Assembly (NCBI GenBank): GCA_035528235.1
Contig: DATKZB010000221.1
Location: 1-27,077, forward strand
Reading direction: 5' to 3'
Length of the DNA stretch: 27,077 nucleotides
Source: DATKZB01 sp035528235
Lineage (GTDB): Bacteria > Planctomycetota > Phycisphaerae > FEN-1346
Within the stretch, counting starts at the first letter, position 1, and each line of letters opens with the position of its first letter. The notes beneath the pieces were generated by a model. It ran no database searches. It had not been told where the DNA came from and saw nothing but the letters and a program-made list of their open reading frames with translations. Positions 22,155-27,077 of the stretch are shown here, in pieces. The translations under genes were made by a program, and so were the position numbers.

Positions 22155-23429
22155 CTAGACGCCGAAGATCCGCTTGGGGTTGTCGCGCAGGAGCAGCCGG
22201 GCCGTCTCGACGGCCTGCCCCTCGGTCAGAAGGCCGGTCTCGACGAAGTCGCGGGCCAGCACCCCGGCCAGGACGCGGCGGTACATGTTGAACTTCGGCA
22301 GGCCGAACTCCACCTTGTACATGTCGCTGTAATATCCGATGAGTTTCACCTTCGGCACCGCCATCAGCCTCGCGCGGAGTTCGTACTCGATGTGGACCGG
22401 GACGTTCAGGTACCACCAGTGCCCCGACGGCTTGACGTTCGGGAAAATCCACGCGAAGGTCGCCAGTTCGTGGGCCCACTCCCGCGAGAGGACCGACACG
22501 GTGAAATCGACCTGGGGGTATCGCCGGAAGAGGTCGGCGTACTGAATCAGGCTTCCGCGTTTCGACAGGAGGTCGCGGCCGCCCTCGACGCCCCCCGGGT
22601 ACACGTCGCGCACCACGCCGATCATCAACTGGAACGGCTTGTGGAACTGGCCGCAGGTCTGGGCGACGACGTCGAACGCGAGGGTCGCCAGGGCCCGCGT
22701 CTGGTCGGCCGACAGGTCCTTGCCCCGCAGGGCCCGCGCGAGGGCCTTCGCGGCGGCGGGCTCGTCCGGGGCGGTCGGCTCAAGATCCGGCGGCAGGCTG
22801 ATGGCCGCCGACCCGGCCCCGTACTGGCAGAAGTACCGCATCAGCCAGCGGACGGCGTCGCGCAGGTCGTCGGTCGAGGTCACGTCGACGCCGGTCTTGG
22901 CGGCCAGGCGGCGGCGCAGGTCGGCGTCGGCCAGGCGGAACACCAGGTCGTCGGTCCGCAGACACGGCACGAACACGCCGCGGTCCACCCCCGAGAGGTC
23001 CTCGTCGAAGCGGTTGGTCAGAAAGACCTTCTCGATGTTGGCCTTGGCCAGGACGGCGCGGTACCGGCCCTCCTGCCGGGCCGATTCGGCGACGACCTGC
23101 CCCAGTTCGGCCCAGTTGGCGGCCGTCAGCCGCTCGGCCCGGAAGGCGAAGAGTTCCCGCGCCGCCTCCATGAGCCAACTGTACTGGACGGTGTTGTCGA
23201 AGGTCTCGAGGCGCGAGACCATCTCGGTAATGCGGTCGACGTCGCCCAGGCGGGGGTCGACGGCCTCGGCCGGCATGCCGGCCGAATGGGCCAATTCCGT
23301 GTAATAGTGGTACCCCAGCAGGTCGGCCAGCGTCCGGGCGTGGGGCGAATCGGCCGCCACGTGGCTGTGGCAGTCGATAGCGGCGATGCCGCGAATCGCC
23401 TCCAGCAGCCTGGCTTCGAGGTCGCTCAT
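22155..23429 (-). CDS. Glucuronate isomerase (UxaC)-like metal-dependent sugar isomerase
   Basis: The start is the ATG at 23429 (MSDLEARLLEAIRGIAAIDC), with GGAAAGG about 8-10 nt upstream; the frame further upstream runs through the palindromic repeat. The 424-residue amidohydrolase-type barrel has the metal-binding 'DCHSHV' at its first strand (Asp19, His21, His23), 'LLGYHYYTELAHSAGM', 'TVQYSWLMEAARELFAF', 'FHKPFQLMIGVVRDVYPGGV', 'KPSGHWWYLNVPVHIE' and 'NPKRIFGV'. Architecture follows the uronate isomerase family (PF02614-like) but it is about 45 residues shorter than E. coli UxaC and divergent, so the substrate may not be glucuronate. Planctomycetes commonly degrade uronic-acid polysaccharides, which fits. 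Confidence 0.75.
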   Translation of the reverse strand: MSDLEARLLEAIRGIAAIDCHSHVAADSPHARTLADLLGYHYYTELAHSAGMPAEAVDPRLGDVDRITEMVSRLETFDNTVQYSWLMEAARELFAFRAERLTAANWAELGQVVAESARQEGRYRAVLAKANIEKVFLTNRFDEDLSGVDRGVFVPCLRTDDLVFRLADADLRRRLAAKTGVDVTSTDDLRDAVRWLMRYFCQYGAGSAAISLPPDLEPTAPDEPAAAKALARALRGKDLSADQTRALATLAFDVVAQTCGQFHKPFQLMIGVVRDVYPGGVEGGRDLLSKRGSLIQYADLFRRYPQVDFTVSVLSREWAHELATFAWIFPNVKPSGHWWYLNVPVHIEYELRARLMAVPKVKLIGYYSDMYKVEFGLPKFNMYRRVLAGVLARDFVETGLLTEGQAVETARLLLRDNPKRIFGV

Positions 23430-23458
23430 CGGCCGGCCCTTTCCGTGCACGCCCCCGC

Positions 23459-23610
23459 CGGGTGCGCCAGAACTTTCTGGCATGGGTGGCATGCCCAAGC
23501 CGCCGTTGCCTGGGCATGCTCCCCGGCCTACGAGCACATGCCCACGCAAACAGCGGCGTGGGCATGCCACCCCAGAGTGGGATGCATGCCAGAAAATCTT
23601 GGCGCACCCG
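23459..23610. repeat. ~150-bp imperfect palindromic element (REP/MITE-like)
   Basis: CGGGTGCGCCAGAACTTTCT...(left arm from 23459) is mirrored by the reverse complement of the right arm ending TTGGCGCACCCG (23610). Shared blocks in order are GGTGCGCCA, TTTCTGGCATG, GGTGGCATGCCCA and CGCCG, then TGGGCATGCTC/GAGCACATGCCCA near the centre (loop about 23522-23531). The right arm has an extra ~11 nt (CATCCCACTCT on its reverse complement). It carries no coding gene and lies in the divergent gap between the UxaC-like and TPR genes. I associate GGTGGCATGCCCA-type repeats with planctomycete genomes, unverified here. Confidence 0.75.
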
Positions 23611-23706
23611 CCCCGCCTGGGCGACCATTATACGCCGTCAGGACGGCAACACAACGCCGCCGCGATTTTTGTCGATCTCGACGCTCGCATTTTGCGCCAA
23701 ATTGGG

Positions 23707-23732
23707 TATAATAACCTAGAAGGTACGAGGAG
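23707..23732 (+). promoter_or_regulatory. -10 box and ribosome site of the TPR gene
   Basis: A perfect TATAAT (23707-23712) lies 28 nt before the ATG at 23741, and GAGGAG (23727-23732) sits 8 nt before it. No good -35 box is seen at 16-18 bp upstream, so the promoter may depend on an activator or on the T-rich patch around 23667-23672. Confidence 0.5.
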
Positions 23733-23740
23733 TATCCGCC

Positions 23741-24193
23741 ATGCCCTGGGTCGAGCACGCAGCCGTCAACTGGGGGCACTGGGACCTGACGTCGTGGCTC
23801 GCGCGGCCACTTCCCGAGCAGGTCCTGGCGCGATTTCGCGACAGCCAGGAAGCCTACGACATCCGCCTCCTCGAAGACCTCCTGGCCCACGTCGGCGAAA
23901 GCCCCGACATCCTGACCCACCTGGGGTACCTGTACACCCAGGTTCGCCGGCACCGCGACGCCCTATTGATTGACCAGCGGCTGGTGGCCCTGCGGCCGCG
24001 CGACCCTGTCGCGTTCTACAACCTCGCCTGCTCGCACGCGTTGCTGGGGCAGGTCAAGCGCGGCTTCGACACCCTCCGGCGTGCCATCGCCCTGGGATAC
24101 CGCGAGTTCGACCACATGCAGGGCGACGAGGACCTCGCCAACCTCCGCCGCGACCCCCAGTGGGCCGAACTGCTGGGCACCATCAAGACCTGA
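23741..24193 (+). CDS. Small TPR protein
   Basis: A 150-residue soluble protein. Residues about 53-120 hold two tetratricopeptide repeats ('ILTHLGYLYTQVRRHRDALL' and 'VAFYNLACSHALLGQVKRGF'), followed by 'DTLRRAIALGYREFDHMQGD' then 'EDLANLRRDPQWAELL', the typical 'TPR end-of-group' closing motif in which D.DL..LR.DP.f..L caps the array. It opens with MPWVEHAAVNWGHWDLTSWL, which is not part of a repeat. TPR arrays mediate protein binding; the partner is unknown. It stands alone on the plus strand, converging on hslU (19-bp gap). Confidence 0.88.
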   Translation: MPWVEHAAVNWGHWDLTSWLARPLPEQVLARFRDSQEAYDIRLLEDLLAHVGESPDILTHLGYLYTQVRRHRDALLIDQRLVALRPRDPVAFYNLACSHALLGQVKRGFDTLRRAIALGYREFDHMQGDEDLANLRRDPQWAELLGTIKT

Positions 24194-24212
24194 CCACGCC
24201 GCACGCCTGCCG

Positions 24213-25568
24213 TCACAGGATGTACTTGGCCAGGTCTTCGTCCTCAATCACGTCGCGCAGCTTCTCGCGGACGTAGTCCCTGTCGATGCGGACGTGGCGG
24301 CGGTCGGGCGGCAGGTCGGGCGCGTCGAAACTCGTGTCCTCCAGCACCTTCTCCATGACGGTGTACAGCCGCCGCGCGCCGATATTCTGCATCCCCTGGT
24401 TGACGCGGTAGGCGATCTCGGCGATCTCGTGGACCCCGTCGTCGGCGAAGTCGATCTCGACGCCCTCGGTCCGGAGCATGGCTTGGTGCTGTTTGACGAG
24501 GGCGTTCTCAGGCTCCGTCAGAATGCGGACAAACTCGGCCGCCGTCAGGTCCTTCAGTTCCACCCGTATCGGGAACCGCCCCTGGAACTCGGGCATGAGG
24601 TCCGACGGCTTCGCCTGCGAGAACGCCCCCGCCCCGATGAAAAGGATGTGGTCGGTCCGGACCAGCCCATACCGCGTGCCCACCGTGCACCCCTCGACGA
24701 TGGGCAGCAGGTCGCGCTGCACGCCCTGGCGGCTGACGTCGGGGCCGAACTTCGAGTCGGACCCCGTGACCTTGTCCAACTCGTCGACGAAGACGACGCC
24801 CAGGTTCTGCACGCGGTCGAGCGCCTCGGCCGTCACCTGGGCCTGGTCGACCAGGCGGTCGGCCTCCTGGGCGATGAGGATGTCGCGGGCCTCCCGCACC
24901 GTCACGCGACGGGCCTTGGTGCGCGGCGGCATGAACCGCTCGAACATCGTCTGGAGGCCGATCATCTCCTCCTGCTGCGGACCGCCGATGCGGCCCAGGT
25001 CGACCTTCTCCTCGACCTCGACCTCCACCTCGCGGTCCTCGAAGAGGCCGGCCGCGAGTTTCTTGCGGAGTTTCTCGCGGCTGGCCTGGCGTTGCCGCTC
25101 GCGGTCCTCGGCGTCGGCCTCCGGCAGTTCCTTGGCCGCGGTGGCCCACCGGCTCGACGGCAACAGGACGTCGAGCAGGCGTTCCTCGGCCGCCTTCTCG
25201 GCCTGCGGCCGGACCGCCTCGGCCGCCTCCTTCCGGACCATGCCCAGGGCCAGTTCCGTGAGGTCGCGGATAATCGACTCGACGTCGCGGCCGACGTACC
25301 CGACCTCGGTGTACTTGGTGGCCTCGACCTTGATGAACGGCGCCCCCACCAGGGCTGCCATGCGGCGAGCGATCTCGGTCTTGCCGACGCCCGTCGGCCC
25401 GATCATGATGATGTTCTTCGGGGCGACCTCTTCGCGCAGGTCGGCCGGCAGTTCGCGGCGGCGCCACCGGCCGCGCATGGCAATGGCGATGGCCCGCTTC
25501 GCCTCGGCCTGGCCGATGATGTACCGGTCGAGTTGCTGGACGATCTCGCGCGGTGTCAGGGCCTTCAT
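24213..25568 (-). CDS. hslU: ATP-dependent protease ATPase subunit HslU
   Basis: A 451-residue AAA+ unfoldase that feeds substrates into HslV. It begins 'LTPREIVQQLDRYIIGQAEA', with Walker A GPTGVGKT (residues 57-64), the pore loop GYVG (90-93) in 'EATKYTEVGYVGRDVESII', an intermediate (I) domain (about 110-240, charged and coiled), Walker B 'LGVVFVDELDKV', and 'GRFPIRVELKDL' with the sensor and arginine-finger regions. The C terminus EDLAKYIL is the peptide that inserts into HslV. Length matches E. coli HslU (443). The start overlaps the hslV stop by 4 bp. Confidence 0.97.
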   Translation of the reverse strand: MKALTPREIVQQLDRYIIGQAEAKRAIAIAMRGRWRRRELPADLREEVAPKNIIMIGPTGVGKTEIARRMAALVGAPFIKVEATKYTEVGYVGRDVESIIRDLTELALGMVRKEAAEAVRPQAEKAAEERLLDVLLPSSRWATAAKELPEADAEDRERQRQASREKLRKKLAAGLFEDREVEVEVEEKVDLGRIGGPQQEEMIGLQTMFERFMPPRTKARRVTVREARDILIAQEADRLVDQAQVTAEALDRVQNLGVVFVDELDKVTGSDSKFGPDVSRQGVQRDLLPIVEGCTVGTRYGLVRTDHILFIGAGAFSQAKPSDLMPEFQGRFPIRVELKDLTAAEFVRILTEPENALVKQHQAMLRTEGVEIDFADDGVHEIAEIAYRVNQGMQNIGARRLYTVMEKVLEDTSFDAPDLPPDRRHVRIDRDYVREKLRDVIEDEDLAKYIL

Positions 25569-26104
25569 GGCTCGAGTACCTCCACGGCGACACGGTCGTT
25601 CGTGTAGATGCAGATGCCCGCCGCAATGGTCAGGGCCTCGCGCACGATCTCCTCGGCAGCCAGGTCGGTGTGTTTCAGCAAGGCCGCGGCCGCGCTGCGG
25701 GCGTACGGCCCGCCCGAGCCGATGCCGACGAGACCGTCGGCCGGCTCGATAACGTCGCCGGACCCCGAGATGATGAGGCTGGCCTCGGCGTCGACGACCA
25801 CCAGCAGGCTCTCCAGGCGCCGCAGCACCCTGTCAGTCCGCCAGGCCTTGGCCAGTTCGACGGCGGCCCGGCGGATGTTGCCGGTGCAGTCCTTGAGTTT
25901 CGCCTCGAACCGCTCCATCAGGGCGAAGGCGTCGGCCGCGCCACCCGCGAACCCGCAGATGACCTGCCCCTGCTCGCCCAGACGGCGAATCTTCTTCGCG
26001 TCGGCCTTGACGATCGTCTCGCCCATCGTCACCTGCCCGTCGCCGCCCAAGGCGACGCGCCCGCCTCGGCGCACCGACAGGATGGTCGTCGACCTCATCT
26101 CCAT
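25565..26104 (-). CDS. hslV: ATP-dependent protease peptidase subunit HslV
   Basis: A 179-residue N-terminal-nucleophile threonine peptidase that assembles as two hexamer rings. The sequence MEMRSTTILSVRRGGRVALG gives, after propeptide removal, an N-terminal Thr (Thr6) followed by TILSVRR; the Lys/Arg and Gly-rich 'GGDGQVTMGETIVKADAKKI' and 'GFAGGAADAFALMERFEAKL' are HslV blocks, and 'ALTIAAGICIYTNDRVAVEV' closes the fold. E. coli HslV has only Met before its Thr, so a 5-residue propeptide is slightly long; the second ATG at codon 3 would leave 3. It forms an operon with hslU. Confidence 0.96.
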   Translation of the reverse strand: MEMRSTTILSVRRGGRVALGGDGQVTMGETIVKADAKKIRRLGEQGQVICGFAGGAADAFALMERFEAKLKDCTGNIRRAAVELAKAWRTDRVLRRLESLLVVVDAEASLIISGSGDVIEPADGLVGIGSGGPYARSAAAALLKHTDLAAEEIVREALTIAAGICIYTNDRVAVEVLEP

Positions 26105-26179
26105 GGAATCCTCCTTGCCGGCCGGCTCGTGCCGCTTGTCCGGTTGCCGGACCGCCTACCGCTTCTTTGTCACCACCGT

Positions 26180-26207
26180 GCGCGGCGGCCTTCCCAGGCC
26201 ACCGCGC
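26180..26207. terminator. GC-rich hairpin between nitroreductase and hslV
   Basis: GCGCGGCGGCC (26180-26190) pairs with GGCCACCGCGC (26197-26207) with one mismatch around the loop TTCCCA. It lies in the 142-bp gap after the nitroreductase stop and upstream of hslV on the minus strand. There is no U-tract, so it is at best a factor-assisted terminator or leader hairpin. Confidence 0.4.
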
Positions 26208-26246
26208 GGGCTCCCAAAGGGTCCACGCCAAGTTGACAAGATAGCA

Positions 26247-26747
26247 CTACTTGCTGCCGTACTTCTCGCGCCAGAGGATCTCGTCGAGCGGCTTCTTGTC
26301 GGCCTGCGGCGTGTCCTGCGGCGCCTTGCCCAGGGGCAGCAGGATGATGAGCCGCTTCGACGACGGCACGCCCAGCAGGTCCCGGGCAAACGCCTCTTCC
26401 TTGATGAGGGTGCCCTCGACCCACACCGAGGCGTACCCGAGCGCCGCGATGGCCAGCAGCATGTTCTCGGCCGCGGCCGAGGCATCCTCCAGCCACCAGC
26501 GCGATACCTGCGGGTCGGCCACGATGCCGATGGCCGCCGACGCCGTGGCAAAGGCCGCCTGCACGCGTTCCAGCGCCTTGAGGGTCGCCGGTTCGCGGAT
26601 GATGATGAACTGGAGGGGCTGGCGGTTTCCGCCCGACGGCGCCCGGCGGCCCGCATCGGCGATCTTCAGCAGGTCTGCTTCCGGCACATCCACCGGTTCA
26701 TAGGCTCGGACACTGGCACGCGTGGCAATCGCTTTAAACACGTCCAT
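26247..26747 (-). CDS. Nitroreductase-family FMN protein
   Basis: A 166-residue flavoprotein starting MDVFKAIATRASVRAYEPVD with GGAG six nt upstream. The FMN phosphate site is the 'TRASVRAYEP' arginine/serine segment; 'LLKIADAGRRAPSGGNRQPL' followed by 'QFIII' is the second conserved block, and 'ASAAAENMLLAIAALGYASV' then 'WVEGTL' the third. It ends in 'RLIILLPLGKAP' and a Lys-rich tail. The family reduces nitro compounds, quinones or enones with NAD(P)H, but short members like this can have other redox or dehalogenase/BluB-type roles. It is divergent from the GH29 gene. Confidence 0.9.
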   Translation of the reverse strand: MDVFKAIATRASVRAYEPVDVPEADLLKIADAGRRAPSGGNRQPLQFIIIREPATLKALERVQAAFATASAAIGIVADPQVSRWWLEDASAAAENMLLAIAALGYASVWVEGTLIKEEAFARDLLGVPSSKRLIILLPLGKAPQDTPQADKKPLDEILWREKYGSK

Positions 26748-26934
26748 GGCGGCTCCTTTCCGATAGTGCGGGATTTGACCTTCCTGGATTCTAAACTAAT
26801 CGGCCGCCACCGGAAAGCAATTAAGGAGAGTCTTGTGCGCCAGCCCCGAGACGTTACAATCATTCCCTTTGGCCGCGAGGGGCGCGGACCATAACGGACA
26901 CGTAAAGAAACGCTGGCTCAGAAAGGGAAGGCAC

Positions 26935-27077
26935 ATGCTGCAAATGCGGAAGACGCCGGGCGACACGAAATGGTTCGTGCACGATCGCTTCGGGATGTTC
27001 ATTCACTGGGGCCTGTACGCCCTGCCCGCCCGCCACGAGTGGGTCAAGCACAACGAACGCATCCCCAACGAAGAGTA
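26935..27077 (+). CDS. Alpha-L-fucosidase (GH29), N-terminal fragment (runs off right edge)
   Basis: From the ATG at 26935, with AGGGAAGG ending 4 nt upstream, 47 codons read MLQMRKTPGDTKWFVHDRFG followed by MFIHWGLYALPARHEWVKHN and ERIPNEEY. 'RFGMFIHWGLY..PA...EW' plus 'R.P..EY' is the unmistakable start of GH29 alpha-L-fucosidases, where the His in FIHWG lies in the active site. The catalytic nucleophile is beyond the edge. No signal peptide precedes it, so a cytoplasmic enzyme acting on imported fucosylated oligosaccharides is suggested, unless the start is elsewhere. Confidence 0.9.
   Translation, partial: MLQMRKTPGDTKWFVHDRFGMFIHWGLYALPARHEWVKHNERIPNEE

Larger units (their letters stand above)
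23430..23740. other. 311-bp divergent intergenic region
   Basis: Almost half is the palindromic element at 23459-23610. The remainder (23611-23740) is lower in GC and carries the plus-strand promoter-like TATAAT and ribosome site of the TPR gene. No additional gene is supported; the open frames on both strands are produced by the palindrome. Confidence 0.55.

Noticed and set aside
23386..23973. Plus- and minus-strand frames across the palindrome (e.g. 195 codons)
   Set aside because: They translate the inverted repeat on both strands and overlap two better supported genes.
26748..26934. A divergent promoter pair between the nitroreductase and fucosidase genes
   Set aside because: TTGACC at 26775 and a TAGAAT-like box exist but at wrong spacing on both strands; I could not fix a promoter.
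1..27077. CRISPR array, tRNA/rRNA genes, prophage or toxin-antitoxin locus
   Set aside because: No regularly spaced direct repeats, no recognisable tRNA or rRNA segments and no phage structural or toxin genes were seen; a tRNAscan/Infernal run would be needed to exclude small RNAs.

Overview
The window is GC-rich, bacterial and densely coded, with short intergenic gaps and many 4-bp gene overlaps. Several traits point to a planctomycete-like bacterium (Planctomycetota, possibly a Phycisphaerae-type or uncultured lineage). These are a pilM-N-O-P/B/T/C cluster with an 'AFTLVEV' prepilin, TPR and membrane proteins of unknown function, an FHA protein with a Pro/Ala-rich tail, a GH29 fucosidase, and two interspersed palindromic repeats of a style I associate with planctomycete genomes. 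The phylum call is an inference from gene content and style, with no marker phylogeny behind it.

Layout. Positions 1-94 (minus) hold the first 31 codons of an IS630-family transposase that runs off the left edge. Positions 138-7863 (minus) form one tight operon read right to left: PilM-like, PilN-like, PilO-like, PilP/GspC-like, PilB/GspE ATPase, PilT ATPase, PilC/GspF membrane protein and a minor prepilin. Together they make the inner-membrane platform and motors of a type IV pilus or type II secretion-like machine. No secretin, major pilin or prepilin peptidase lies in the window. Positions 7864-8522 carry no gene but are full of GC-rich hairpins. An FHA-domain gene (8523-9062), a second non-coding stretch with a REP-like palindrome, and rpsU (bS21, 9515-9709) follow on the plus strand. 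Next is a three-gene ABC-2 exporter operon (9769-13689) whose third gene is a membrane-anchored helical-repeat protein.

Positions 13701-23429 are a long minus-strand run. From its upstream end it reads: UxaC-like sugar isomerase; SIS-domain hexuloisomerase with its own promoter; a cysteine-cluster protein; phosphatidylserine decarboxylase; phosphatidylserine synthase; a lipoprotein; HisRS; a PD-(D/E)XK nuclease-like protein; a tiny two-helix membrane protein; two tandem small paralogous membrane proteins; biotin synthase; and a ketoacyl-ACP synthase overlapping bioB. Pss and Psd together make phosphatidylethanolamine. BioB with the ketosynthase may form a biotin unit.

Positions 23459-23610 hold a striking ~150-bp imperfect palindrome between divergent genes. 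A small TPR protein (23741-24193, plus) follows, then the HslUV protease pair and a nitroreductase (minus). The start of a GH29 alpha-L-fucosidase (plus) is cut by the right edge.

I saw no CRISPR array, rRNA gene or prophage, and I recognised no tRNA by eye. The least explained parts are the two palindromic repeats, the multi-hairpin region upstream of the FHA gene, the hisS-linked nuclease-like protein, the tandem small membrane paralogs and the bioB-ketosynthase pair.
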